The position numbers and the translations under genes are program-made. The notes beneath the pieces were generated by a model. It ran no database searches. It saw only the letters and a program-made list of their open reading frames with translations, and was not told the origin of the DNA. From NCBI GenBank assembly GCA_964059195.1, contig CAXKWD010000002.1:150491042-150555041 (forward strand): a stretch of 64,000 nucleotides of DNA. The letters run 5' to 3'. Below, in pieces: positions 1 to 10,197 of this stretch (positions are counted from its first letter, which is position 1; each line of letters begins with the position of its first letter). The DNA comes from Ectobius pallidus (Eukaryota; Arthropoda; Insecta; Blattodea; Ectobiidae).

Positions 1-289
1 TAAGAAGCTCTTGTTACGACCGGACGGACGACTCCAAGAGGCGTCAACCATCTCACCAGCCAGTGCCGCACTACGACAGAAGGACAGTCTCAATCAAACG
101 ACAGCTAAATCAAAACCTTCCCCGGCCTCACAGGGGAATGTGGGGAGTCCTGTGTCATCGACACCTACTTTCACAATCATAACTGCCCTCAACAAGGTGC
201 TCAGCGAAGTGCCCAAAGAACTGCGGGGGGACATCGAACGGATTAAGCACCAGGTCCGAGCCCTTATAACACCTCCACGATCGGACTGA
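1..289 (+). CDS. LINE ORF1, C-terminal part (cut by window edge)
   Basis: The frame is open from base 2 to a TGA at 287-289, so this is the end of an ORF whose start lies upstream of the window. It lies directly before, and in the same frame as, the large LINE ORF2 that starts at 473. I infer it is the C-terminus of ORF1 of the same element, the nucleic-acid-binding protein that packages LINE RNA. The visible part is rich in Ser, Pro and Gln and has no zinc knuckle; if the family has knuckles they must lie further upstream. The internal TTG at 11 is not a convincing start. A short overlapping ORF (292-486) bridges to ORF2 in another frame and is probably incidental. Confidence 0.5.
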   Translation, partial: KKLLLRPDGRLQEASTISPASAALRQKDSLNQTTAKSKPSPASQGNVGSPVSSTPTFTIITALNKVLSEVPKELRGDIERIKHQVRALITPPRSD

Positions 290-472
290 ATATGGAAAAA
301 CAAGATCAGAACTTTCAGCAAAAACAGTTTGTCACGGTTGGATTACAGAGAGGTTATGGCCAAGCTTCTTCCCTTCCTCCACAACAGCCAGAGGTCGCTC
401 CCAGTCCCTGTCTGCAGAGTGAGTATATCATCCTCTCTGTATACAGTGTGCTAATTACTAATTGTTTTTTAG

Positions 473-3400
473 ATGCGAATACGTAATATCCTTCAGTGGA
501 ATGCACAAAGCATCCACAACAAAAAAGAAGAACTTTGCCAACTCCTCGCGAAATTTCATATTGATATCATTGTAGTGGTGGAAACATGGCTTCATGCCGC
601 CAAAAAATTCCGACTTCCGGGATATGTTTCACTTCGTAACGATAGGGTGGGAAAAGGGGGTGGAGTCCTCATATTGTTACAACAACACATTCTTCTTTCG
701 AACTATCGGTTGATTAATAACATTGACTACTCTTTTCAGGCCATTGAAATCACGGTGGCTAACTTCAAAATCATAGGTGTATATAATGCTCCTCATAACC
801 ATATCACCAATACTTTCTGGACGTCTCATTTCCCTTGGGATAGGGAATATCATTACTTATATTTGGGAGATTTTAATCTGGGCAAAACAATCGAGGAACT
901 AACTCAGATTCATAACATCCGATTTCTCACCACGCTCCAATCGCAGGACATACACCTTATTAATAAACCGTGTGCGACAAGAATTGGGTATCAGGGTCAA
1001 AGAGATACCTCTCCTGACCTTACCCTCGCATCTGACCCTCTATTGACGTGGCTTAATTGGACTATTTTACCTGACACAATGGGGAGTGATCATTTCCCGA
1101 TCCTGATCACATTCGGTTCTAATGATTGTCTAATAGATACGAACCGACTTCGACCTGCGCGGCCGCTTATTAATTGGAAGCATTTTAGGGAGACAATTCC
1201 GGCTAAGTTATCACGAGAGAGGCCCACTATGGATCCTCTCGGAATGATCAGTAACGTTTTGTCTGACTATATAAGTGCGCAGACCGTATGTAGGACACAA
1301 AACACACGTCGACAGCGATCTAAACCACCCTGGTGGTCAGTGGATATCAGCCACGAGATAGCGAAACGACGCCTATACTTACAACAAACCAGACGGAACC
1401 TAACACCACAAAATTTTTGTCGCTATCGACAACAACAGGCGAAGGTGAAACGTATGATTAAGACACAAAAACGTCAGGCATGGCAGCAACATTGCTCAAA
1501 TATCACATATTCTACGTCGGCCCATCAAATTTGGCGATCTATTAAATGGTTCACGGGTAGGCGGGAATACAATGTTACGAATATCACGTTTGATAGACAG
1601 TTACAGGAACAATTTTTACATCACGTCGCCCCAGATTCTGCCGACATTCCTCCCCCTCTTCTCACCTCGGAGGATTTGGAGCACATACCTGATCCCATTA
1701 CCAGTACTGAAATTTCCTCCCAATTACGTGGAGTGCATAGTAGTCGCTCGGCCCCAGGAGCAGACCGGATTACATATGAAATGTTAACATCTGTCACACA
1801 AGACATCATCCCCTACTTGGAACTGGGTTTTAATGCAATTCTTCGTGGTGACATATACCCTGAATCTTGGCAACAGATGTTGGTATGCCCCATCTTGAAG
1901 CCTAACAAAACCGGATTACTGCCCATTCATTACAGACCGATCATTCTCAGCCAAACGATGAGAAAAATATACGAAAAAATCATTAATCAGAGATTATCTT
2001 TCCATATAGAAAAATGCTGTCTTCTTCACCCCTCACAATTTGGTTTTCGCAAGGGTTACAATACTTTGACAGGACTGTTATACTTAATTACTGACATCTA
2101 TACCGGCTGGCACAAAATGGAGAATACGTTGGCATTTAAACTCGATTTGAGTGCAGCATATGATCATGTGGACATCAATATGCTCCATACCAGACTAAGT
2201 AGGATCGGTATTGCGGTGAATTATACTAACACAATTATCAGGCTTTTACAAAATCGGGTCTTAATGCTCCCGGACCACTATCATAATCAGGATCCTCGAA
2301 TGACATCCCGGGGTCTTCCACAAGGGTCCTCCCTTAGCCCAACGCTCTTTAATATCTATACTGCTCACTTATTCCGACTACCCTTTATTACTAGCAAAAT
2401 TATCGGTTTCGCGGATGATATCCTTTTGTATTGTCGTTTTCCTAAAACGAAGAACGACATAAGGAATCATATACAAGATTTTCAACGGGATATTCATACC
2501 TTAATCTCGGAGATCAGGGCTATCGGGTTGGAGGTGAATGGGGAGAAATGCTCTTATACTATTTTTGCACGAACACAGACGCCAGTGGCCAGGAGACCCA
2601 CGATATACGTCCAGCAAACAACTATACCGTACTCGCCACATATTCAATACTTAGGAGTAAGATTGGATTATAAACTTTCGGGAAATCCTCACTACGCCAA
2701 ACTATTCCAACGTCTAACCAATCGGGGAAAACTCTTCCACCATATCACAGGGCGCTGTTGGGGCAATCATCCTAAAGCTTTATATACATTTTATAATAAT
2801 TATGTCCGACCCACATGTGAATATGGAGTTCACCTTTTAGGGAGGCCCTCGATGAGGTGGCGCAAAAAGATAGAATCCACACAGTATGATATAGGTAAAT
2901 GTATACTTGGCACTGGGGGTAAACCTAGTAAATTACTTGTATTTCAGGAACTACACTGGGCGGACATACAGGATCGTGCGATTTTAGCATCCATTAAGTG
3001 GATGAAATTTTTCTTTCATAACAGGCGTCATCCATTATTTACTAAGATTCGATATTTACTAGAATTGCATCATGACAATGGACCGCGGCGAATACAGGTA
3101 CAGCTCCCGCCAATATACGTAATATTTCGCTCCTTCGAACAAGCGGAGGACTTCACCCCGTTGACGCGATATCCAATCTACGACTATGCATATAATACCA
3201 TTACTTATACTCCTCTGGTTGATCTTATTACTTTCTCAAAACAAGACTTCCAGGCGAAACAATCCTTTCTTATGTACCAATCTTCTATGCCTAACAACAA
3301 CTCTATTGAGATTTTTACTGATGGCTCTAAGACCGGGAAGGGAACAGGTGCGGCCTACTATAATGCTACACTTGAGTCATGGCAGGCTTTCACATTACCA

Positions 3401-4105
3401 GACAACAGTAGCATCTTCACAGCGGAATTAACTGCTATCCACAAGGCTCTTGTTAGTGTGGAGTTCAGTCACGACCAATATATCTATATCTTCTCTGACT
3501 CTCGAACTTCCTTACAAGCTATAAGCAATTCGACAGTGACAGTCGATATACAACCTTTAGTACTGGAAATAAAAAAGATCTCTCAACGTTTGGCATGTAG
3601 TAATCGTCTGCAAATTGTTTGGATCCCGGGACACGCTAACATCAAAGGCAATGACCTGGCGGATAAATATGCTAAAGCTGCAACGGAACGGCCAGTGGAT
3701 GTGGGGTCTAGGACGAGTATTACTGACTACATTGCTCACCGACTACAGGGTCATAACTCTGAAAAGTTGAAGACTGGTAAACCATGGTTTCTCTCCCATC
3801 CAGCATCTAGATCTGATATTACAACATATTACAAAATTAAACTTCACACAGCCATCACACCATCTTATTTATTCCGCATACGCCGGGAGGAACACCCGTT
3901 TTGCAGATGTGGACAAGTGGGTAACATCCATCATATATTATTCTCTTGTGTGGAGACCAACCCACACGGTCATGATTTTTATAATCTGATTCGAGCTGAA
4001 TATGGCTACGGTCCCTGGTCATTGGAAAGCATTTTAGCTGACACACCACACACAGCTGCTAAACTCCTTAAACGATTTCTTATTAAATGTAAAATGAAGA
4101 TATGA
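473..4105 (+). CDS. Non-LTR retrotransposon ORF2: endonuclease, reverse transcriptase, RNase H (I-superfamily type)
   Basis: An uninterrupted 1,210-residue polyprotein for target-primed reverse transcription. Residues about 1-230 form an exonuclease-endonuclease-phosphatase domain: an LQWNAQS start, the catalytic Glu in VVETWL near 36, GDFNLG near 132 and GSDHFP near 205. The reverse transcriptase covers about 430-720, with LPQGSSLSPT near 616 and the catalytic FADD near 646. An RNase H domain follows, with TDGSK near 950 and WIPGHAN near 1050. A C-x-C-(x6)-H-(x4)-C knuckle lies near 1144-1159. RNase H after the RT and a late knuckle fit the I/R1/LOA/Outcast groups rather than Jockey or CR1; I cannot fix the clade. 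No stop or frameshift is visible over 3.6 kb, so the copy is probably young. The ATG at 473 is the first in frame. The element probably inserted in a hAT element whose 3' part follows it. Confidence 0.9.
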   Translation: MRIRNILQWNAQSIHNKKEELCQLLAKFHIDIIVVVETWLHAAKKFRLPGYVSLRNDRVGKGGGVLILLQQHILLSNYRLINNIDYSFQAIEITVANFKIIGVYNAPHNHITNTFWTSHFPWDREYHYLYLGDFNLGKTIEELTQIHNIRFLTTLQSQDIHLINKPCATRIGYQGQRDTSPDLTLASDPLLTWLNWTILPDTMGSDHFPILITFGSNDCLIDTNRLRPARPLINWKHFRETIPAKLSRERPTMDPLGMISNVLSDYISAQTVCRTQNTRRQRSKPPWWSVDISHEIAKRRLYLQQTRRNLTPQNFCRYRQQQAKVKRMIKTQKRQAWQQHCSNITYSTSAHQIWRSIKWFTGRREYNVTNITFDRQLQEQFLHHVAPDSADIPPPLLTSEDLEHIPDPITSTEISSQLRGVHSSRSAPGADRITYEMLTSVTQDIIPYLELGFNAILRGDIYPESWQQMLVCPILKPNKTGLLPIHYRPIILSQTMRKIYEKIINQRLSFHIEKCCLLHPSQFGFRKGYNTLTGLLYLITDIYTGWHKMENTLAFKLDLSAAYDHVDINMLHTRLSRIGIAVNYTNTIIRLLQNRVLMLPDHYHNQDPRMTSRGLPQGSSLSPTLFNIYTAHLFRLPFITSKIIGFADDILLYCRFPKTKNDIRNHIQDFQRDIHTLISEIRAIGLEVNGEKCSYTIFARTQTPVARRPTIYVQQTTIPYSPHIQYLGVRLDYKLSGNPHYAKLFQRLTNRGKLFHHITGRCWGNHPKALYTFYNNYVRPTCEYGVHLLGRPSMRWRKKIESTQYDIGKCILGTGGKPSKLLVFQELHWADIQDRAILASIKWMKFFFHNRRHPLFTKIRYLLELHHDNGPRRIQVQLPPIYVIFRSFEQAEDFTPLTRYPIYDYAYNTITYTPLVDLITFSKQDFQAKQSFLMYQSSMPNNNSIEIFTDGSKTGKGTGAAYYNATLESWQAFTLPDNSSIFTAELTAIHKALVSVEFSHDQYIYIFSDSRTSLQAISNSTVTVDIQPLVLEIKKISQRLACSNRLQIVWIPGHANIKGNDLADKYAKAATERPVDVGSRTSITDYIAHRLQGHNSEKLKTGKPWFLSHPASRSDITTYYKIKLHTAITPSYLFRIRREEHPFCRCGQVGNIHHILFSCVETNPHGHDFYNLIRAEYGYGPWSLESILADTPHTAAKLLKRFLIKCKMKI

Positions 4106-4370
4106 GACACAGCACAATGTTGACGTGAATAGGCCTATACAGTGACGGTATATTTCTCATTCTATCTCCGGACGTTGAAACCTACATTGGGTATGACGTC
4201 ATAAAATAACCAGTGAAGTGAGAGAAGTTATTCGTTATTTTCTTTCTTAACCGCCAATCTTAGCATCGTGGCCTTTGTACTTGCTTGCATTGGTGTCGTA
4301 TATTATTGTTTTGGATTAATTTGTTTGAAAGCTTTTTCTTAAGTGACCAGCAAGAAGAAGTAGCAGTAAA
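4106..4370 (+). other. LINE 3' UTR joining hAT-derived sequence
   Basis: This stretch lies between the LINE ORF2 stop and the next hAT-like ORF. It should hold the LINE 3' UTR and the junction with hAT sequence, but I see no poly(A) or simple-repeat tail that fixes the boundary. Confidence 0.35.
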
Positions 4371-4781
4371 ATGCCGAAGTCTTCTGTGACGGCAAAAGAT
4401 CGGGAAAATGAATTTGGGATCTTGGATCCAAAGAACATTGTGTTGACAGAAATGAATCCTGGGCTTGTGGCACAGTTACGCAAGATAAAGTGTATGAAAG
4501 ACTTGGACCAAGATGCTTTAATTACTGGTTACTGTGAGCTGAAACGGTGTTTAGAAAAACAAATTAAGGACAGTACAGTGGACATTTTGAAATGCTTAAA
4601 TGTTGTGAGTATATCGCAGCCAGATTTTTGTAATAAATTGGGAGAGGCACTTTGGTTCCCGTGCAGCAATGTCGATTCGGAACGATTTCTCTCAAATTAC
4701 AACAGTGTGTTAACGGACAAAAGGACCAATTTGAAAGAAGACAATGTAGCTACGATGGCAATGTTTTCATTTGAAGGTTAA
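4371..4781 (+). CDS. hAT transposase C-terminal fragment (hAT-3)
   Basis: A 136-codon ORF with its own ATG and TAA. The last third matches the hAT C-terminal dimerisation region: Pro-Cys-Ser-Asn-Val-Asp-Ser-Glu-Arg-Phe-Leu-Ser-x-Tyr-Asn, then LTDKRTNLKEDNV. That is the same pattern as the transposases at about 9100-9240 and 13315-13536. The zinc-finger N-terminus and catalytic core are absent, so it cannot be an active transposase. They probably lay upstream, where the LINE now sits. The ORF is followed by AATAACCTC direct repeats and then a hAT-like terminus at 4928. A short dimerisation-only protein could in principle interfere with related transposases, but nothing here shows that it is expressed. 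Confidence 0.6.
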   Translation: MPKSSVTAKDRENEFGILDPKNIVLTEMNPGLVAQLRKIKCMKDLDQDALITGYCELKRCLEKQIKDSTVDILKCLNVVSISQPDFCNKLGEALWFPCSNVDSERFLSNYNSVLTDKRTNLKEDNVATMAMFSFEG

Positions 4782-4928
4782 ATGTATGACAAAGTTGTAT
4801 TTTTCTACGTATATTATAATGCAACAATGTTCAAAATAACCTCGCTTTCTTGTGAAAATAACCTCCCTTTTCTTAAATAATATCACCGCTTTTCCACATA
4901 AAATAACCTCACCTTTTGCAGGTCCCTA
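4782..4928 (+). mobile_element. Right terminus of hAT-3
   Basis: Subterminal DNA carries several copies of AATAACCTC and ends with AAGG-like sequence and GCAGGTCCCTA at 4928. Read inward this is TAGGGACCTGCAAAAGG, a typical hAT terminus. The next eight bases, GTCATTAG (4929-4936), also occur at the matching place in the pogo A copy, so they are a credible target-site duplication. The left terminus is not in the window; it probably lies upstream of the LINE. Confidence 0.5.
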
Positions 4929-4935
4929 GTCATTA

Positions 4936-4943
4936 GTGATGAG
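4936..4943 (+). repeat. Target-site duplication of hAT-1, left copy (GTGATGAG)
   Basis: GTGATGAG directly precedes the left terminus of hAT-1 and is repeated exactly at 10323-10330 after its right terminus. The uninterrupted site survives, inverted, in pogo A near 7395-7410. Confidence 0.9.
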
Positions 4944-5326
4944 TAGAGCTGGGATTTCTATGTAATTACATATTTTGTCCCTTGCTATTTAGATGCTGGG
5001 AAAAGAGATATCTTCACAAACCACTATGTTAGGGTTACTGTAACTGAATTTCATTTTACATATTTTTACATATTTTTAAGTATATTACATATTCTTGTGA
5101 TGTTACATAAAATTACATATTTCAGTATTTTCTTGTTTCACATGTGTAAATTTCTCTATAAATTCTATACTGAAGCTATGTGGATATTGTCACTTGCCAC
5201 AACAGGAAGATTAAGATCACTGACGGGTATTGAAAAGCAAGGAATGACCATACCAGGTAAGAAAGGGATAACAGATGATTGACAGCCACTTAAGAGCATG
5301 ACCACTACATGAAAAGAAACCTATTA

Positions 5327-5600
5327 AGGTAGACGCACCAGTCTTTGACAGTTTAGTGATGAAATTTCTTCATTTTCTATGTTGTTATTAAACAAACTCA
5401 TTAAATTAAATAAGATCAGTACTAACTAATTGTTTGAGGTTTTAAGAGTACTGTATGGTAGTCTTAATTATTAATAACCTATATTAAATAAGTTATAATT
5501 TTTTTTCTAACACATGTTTGCTGTACCAGTCTTTGACACTCAAGATTTTAGTATGTACCAGTCTTTGACGGTGTCCATGTACCAGTCATTGACATTTATG
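5327..5600. repeat. ACCAGTCWTTGACA subterminal motif array, left end of pogo A
   Basis: Copies of ACCAGTC(T/A)TTGACA are seen within the TIR and again near 5526, 5559 and 5581, all in the same orientation. They look like transposase-binding subterminal repeats. Confidence 0.6.
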
Positions 5601-6729
5601 TTCGGTCAGTTTATAATCTATTAAACTTAGAAGATGATGATATAATGATAATATTAATTAACAAAATCATTTAACCTTTAATTTTGTTCATTATAATGAT
5701 GCTGGTGAATGATTTTATAACTTTTAACAGAACAGATTTCTCATTCAAGGTGCAAACTGTAAGGGTTTTTAACATAAACAAAAGTATAAATTCTTGCACA
5801 TACATTCTTTCTTCTTATGGTCATACAAACATGAAAATATGAAGCTAGGCTGATTACTGAAATTAGGTGGTTACCTCTACAATGAGATAAGTTATAAAAA
5901 ACTTCAAAAATATCTACAGGCTTAGAAAATTCATACTTTGGTCTTGATCCAGTGAGAAAGAGAACTGGAGCCTCGCGATTCAAATTGAGGAGCTACTTGA
6001 TAGAGAAGTAGCGGCTCTGGTCATGCAAACCACCATTAACGGCCATGGGTGTCGGCATGCTGACCACATGCCCCCCAATCCTCTCATCTGCCTATGGTTG
6101 ATGTTGCAGTGGTTGGGTGATAGGCCGAGCCCCTTCACAGAGTTTAGTTTAGTTTTAGTTTTTCAAACCTCAGATGTTGCTACAGAAGAAATATTCTCCT
6201 TATTCTTCCATCTTTAGTGGATGTAGGCTCAGGCCAAAATAATATCCTTTAAAATGGTGAAGGTACATTTGACATCAGGGCAGGCTGTGTTGTAAATATA
6301 GGCATACCAGGTGGTGTTATGGGAACAGTCAAAATAGAACGTGTTGAAGGCACAGGCACCGACTTTGGGAGGACAAGGTATTTTCTGACCAATACCAAAC
6401 TTTTATTAAATTGTTATCACTGGTGCTATGGGAATAGTCAAAATACAGTAGAAGAATGCATTGAAGGCTTAGACACCGACTTTGGGGGGACAAGGTACTT
6501 TCTGCCCCACCCCAACTTTTAAATTGTTATCATATAAGGCCTATGTATAGGCTAACTATTAAAATGCAGTTCTTGCTCCCCAACAGTATTGCAGAAGTCA
6601 GCACCTCTGGTTGGTGGTGTAGGATGAGAATTTAAAAAGGGTACACTTAATGTTGAGAACAGTATCATGGGTACAGCCAAATTAGACTGTGATGAGCACG
6701 AATTAGTAGGATGAGGACTTAGCATAAGT

Positions 6730-6911
6730 TATATGCTTTCGGTCAAAACAATGAAAGGTCCAAACTTTTGGGCTCTTACCACTCGATTTCTAATACAATA
6801 TAGCTCTAGGAACATCAAATGTTTTGGCAGCAGTAGCTGTAGGCTTGCCATCTCCACAGCCTTTATGGCATTAGCCATTTGTTCAGAGGTGTACTTCCTC
6901 TTAGAAGTCAT
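6730..6911 (-). pseudogene. Pogo transposase N-terminus (pipsqueak-type HTH), frameshifted
   Basis: The minus-strand ORF starts MTSKRKYTSEQMANAIKAVE, the conserved opening of the HTH_psq DNA-binding domain found in pogo, CENP-B-like and pipsqueak proteins. After it the readable helix pair (TAAK-F-VPR-TL pattern) lies in a different frame. So there is a frameshift inside the domain, and the rest of this ORF is not the natural sequence. The same frameshift occurs in copy B at 12408-12525. No catalytic DDE region follows. The gene would bind the element's own TIRs if intact. Confidence 0.65.
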
Positions 6912-6919
6912 ACCTGAAA

Positions 6920-7537
6920 CGTGTTCCAGTTATTGACAGTTGGGTGTTCCAGTGATTGACACCTATGTCAAAGACTGGTAAAAAGGGTCTTATGTTAATA
7001 TTTTCTAGATAGGAATCCTTAATATTTTCAGCCTGTGCAACTAATGAATAAATAATGTAAATTCAACATATTGATCATTGTACCAATCATTGACAGGGGG
7101 TGTCTAAAACTGGATCATCATATAATTTAACGTACCAGTAATTGACACCCCTACTATAAATCAGTGATTGAGGTTAGTGTTAAGTTTTACACAATATTTC
7201 TATTCTTTCATCATCATAGATCAGCCCTTCATAATATTATTTATCAATAGCAATATAAAATTGTTGTTATTAACACTCAAAGTAATGCCTCACCTTAAGA
7301 ATTGTAGCAACGAAAATGAGAAAATCTGAAGAACTTGTGCTGCAATAATCTCACAAATTTTTTTCCATCAAACCAAAAAAGAGTTTGGCCTCAGATGCTC
7401 ATCACTAATGACACATGAACTGAACTACATTTACATATATTTACAGTGGAAAAAATAAAATAATTTTCCTTAATATTTAAAAAAATTAGCATGAGTGTCA
7501 ATGACTGGAGCACTGTCAAAGACTGGTGCGTCTACCT
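6920..7537. repeat. Subterminal motif array, right end of pogo A
   Basis: Variants of CCAGT(C/G/A)(T/A)TTGACA recur near 6924, 6948, 7080, 7132 and 7500, plus the inverted copy inside the TIR. The same array, inverted, is present in copy B at about 12200-12400. Confidence 0.55.
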
Positions 7538-7808
7538 TAGCCCTAATGGTTTTGCGAATTATTCCATAAAGCTGTTGTGAATTCTGCACTCAATACTTTT
7601 ACTATATACTTTACATCTCCCATTTAACAATGCCTAATTTTTCTTTTCAAAGAGGTAGGCTACTGTTGTTTGGATATTCTAGTAATATTTTTAAATTTGT
7701 TCTTTTGTTGGGAATTCCAGTTAACCCTAAATCCCAAACTGTTTTTAGTTTCATTCAGAATCAAAGTGGGTAAGTTAACAGTTTACTTCAGTTCTTTCTA
7801 GTGCGAAC

Positions 7809-9240
7809 ATGGCACCAGTGTCATCTTCGCTGTCTTCAAAATTAAAATCATGGACTGCAATTGACGAGTGTTTTACGACTGACTGCAAAATAGTGATTTG
7901 TCAAGATTGCAACAAACACATAGGATGCTCTATGAAATCCCAGCTTGAACAGCATTTAAGAAGTGCACTGCATAGAAAAAAAAAAACAATTACGTCAACC
8001 GACAAGGCAAATGCTTTTAACACAGATGAAAAATTCAACTTCAATTAACCCTTTCTATAAGGATTTGTGCAGTGCAATGATTGCTGCTAACATTCCAGGG
8101 TACAAGATTCAAGTACCAAAATTCATTTCTTTCTTGGAAAATCACTGCAAGCAACATATACCTGACCATTCAACACTACGCAAAAACTATCCACATATCT
8201 GCTACGATGAGGTAATGGACAGCATAAGAGAGTACATCGGAGATTCTTTCATATGGGTTTCGCTTGATGAAACAACCGATTCTAAGAGACGTAACATAGC
8301 AAATCTCATGGTAGGAATGTTGCAACCTGACAGCGCTTCTAACCCGTGTTTAATCTACTGCAAAGAGCTGGACCGTACTAATCATTCAACTGTTGCAAGA
8401 TTTGTGAATGATGGACTAAAAGTGTTGTGGCCTACCGGAACTCAAGAAGAGAAAGTGCTAATGCTATATTCTGATGCAGCACCATACATGCTTAAAGCTG
8501 CAACTTCTCTGAAGGTATTTTACCCCAACATGATCCATTTGACGTACTTGGCTCATGGTTTGCAATGTGTTGCCGAGGATATAAGAGTTACATTTCCAGA
8601 AGTCAGCACATTAATTTCGGGAAAAAAAGTGTTTCTAAAAGCCCCACAGCGAGTGAACTCCTACAAAGAGCAACTACCAGGAACACCATTGCCTCCAGAA
8701 CCAGTTTTAACTAGGTGGGGAACATGGATTGAAGCAGTGAACTTTTTTGGTGAACATTTCGATGACATAAAGACTGTTGTAGATTCTTTTGATCCTGAAA
8801 ATGCTGCATGTATTCGTGAATCTCAGCTTGCCTTCAGCGATTCCAAAGTGGTTTGTTCTGTCTCCTACATTAGGAGCAACTTTAGCTTGGAAACTTCAGG
8901 ACTTCCACTTCAAGATTCCATTGGTGTTGTGGAAGATGCAGTTGAAAAACTAAGTGTAGTGCATGGGGAGAATGGTGAGAGTGTATTGAATAATTTAAAA
9001 ACCCTGGATTTTCAACATTTCGCAGTGTGTGTCAAATTCTAAAAGGGGACATATAGATTGTCCTGAGGACATTTCACCAGGAAATATCCCTTGCTAAAAT
9101 TTGCCCCAGTCACATCATGCGATGTTGAGCAGTCATTTTCCGCTTATAAGAACATTCTATCTGACAAACGGCTTTCATTCACCCCAGAGAACTTAGAAAA
9201 ATATTTAATTGTTCACTGTGCTGCAAAATTTAATGAATGA
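7809..9240 (+). pseudogene. hAT-1 transposase, broken
   Basis: 7809-8048 encodes a BED/CGGBP1-like zinc finger (Cys-x2-Cys, then His-x5-His within about 33 residues). The frame then shifts at a run of A's near 7977-7986, and 7963-9042 carries about 350 residues of transposase core, including SLDETTDSKRRNIANLMVG and NHSTVARFVND. Further frame breaks follow 9042. The C-terminal dimerisation segment (CDVEQSFSAYKNILSDKR) is legible at about 9115-9237 and ends in TGA. Domain order and spacing are those of a full hAT transposase, but at least two or three frame disruptions make it inactive. Homologous pieces occur at 4371-4781 and 13315-13919. Confidence 0.8.
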
Positions 9241-9486
9241 ATATCTCTAGTATTGGAATTTGCATGTTTACTCATATTATAATATTTTTACTTTATATGA
9301 CTGAGGGCTAATATTTGAAATCAGATTAATACAATGTGGTTTCTAGGTTACATTTTCATCAAATAATAACTGTTCACTGTACTCAAAAATGTAATGTTAA
9401 CGTATGAATGTCTCTTGAGCATAATGTTAAGAAATTGAAATGAAATGTTTAATATTTTATATTACATATTTTGAAGATTTTACATA

Positions 9487-10197
9487 CAGGGTGCGGCAAA
9501 ACATCCTCCCTATTTTAAATTTCAAATAAAAAACAGACTGATCAAAATAAAGAAGCTATATTAACATGAATGACTCTACACAATGGGAAGTTTCATGTTT
9601 TGAACAATGTGACACTAAAGTGGTGTCCTTCACTATCAATGCATTGTTGAATTCGACTTCGGAAATTCTCCATCGTTCTAACCAACATTTCTTGAGAAAT
9701 ACGACCAATCTCTTCCTGTATTGCATTTCTTAGGGCTGGCAAAGTCCTCGGCCGACGTTTAAACACCTCAGCCTTAAGATATCTCCACAGAAAATAATCG
9801 CATAAGCACGTTCTTCTCCCGTCCACGGCTTGGTTGGATACTGTACTGAATGTCAATTCCGCGATTTCAATATCCTATTCAATTTTTGTTTACTGTTTAT
9901 CACTTGTTTTTTTTTTTTCCTGTCGTTATCGCAACACAAGTTGACTGCTACTCCCATCTTGTGCGAATGTTGCGAGGTGGATATAGTGCCTAATGATATG
10001 GTGAACTTTGCTATAAGAGCACGGAGACAGGATTAAGGTCTATTTACACTTAGCAGTGAGGTGAACTAATGTAATATACTAAAAACCCTAAATTCCCACT
10101 GTATAGGTGTTATTAATATTAAAACAGTTTCTTTATTTTGATCCATCTGTTTTTTATTTGAAATTTAAAATAGGGGAGGATGTTTTGCCGCACCCTG
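9487..10197 (-). mobile_element. Internally deleted mariner-like element
   Basis: TIRs of about 50 bp begin CAGGGTGCGGCAAAACATCC and are near-perfect inverses (9487-9537 and 10148-10197). TA is duplicated outside (9485-9486, 10198-10199). Only the C-terminal end of the transposase remains, so most of the gene was lost by internal deletion. Confidence 0.85.
9593..9856 (-). pseudogene. Mariner transposase C-terminal remnant
   Basis: An 87-residue minus-strand ORF contains CDYFLWRYLKAEVFKRRPRTL, then RNAIQEEI and MENFRSRIQQCI, ending shortly before the TIR. This is the last catalytic block and the C-terminal tail of mariner-type transposases. The two earlier acidic residues and the HTH domains are missing. 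The first residues before CDYFLW do not fit the family and probably mark the deletion junction. Confidence 0.75.

Larger units (their letters stand above)
5327..7537 (-). mobile_element. Pogo-type element copy A (Tc1/mariner superfamily)
   Basis: Termini are AGGTAGACGCACCAGTCT at 5327 and its inverse ending at 7537; the matching TIR runs about 26 bp and TA is duplicated outside (5325-5326, 7538-7539). The only protein-like trace is a pipsqueak-type helix-turn-helix N-terminus on the minus strand (6911 downward). No DDE core is visible in 2.2 kb, so the copy is non-autonomous. Short motifs close to ACCAGTCTTTGACA recur near both ends. A region about 5950-6130 (around CGGCCATGGGTGTCGGCATG) looks like a separate dispersed repeat that I cannot name. 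Copy A is inserted in hAT-1, which is itself inserted in another copy of this family. Confidence 0.82.

Noticed and set aside
94..321. Minus-strand ORF overlapping the LINE ORF1 remnant
   Set aside because: It is the antisense shadow of the LINE frame and has no domain.
1572..1809. Short ORFs on both strands within LINE ORF2
   Set aside because: They lie fully inside the 473-4105 coding frame and show no independent signal.
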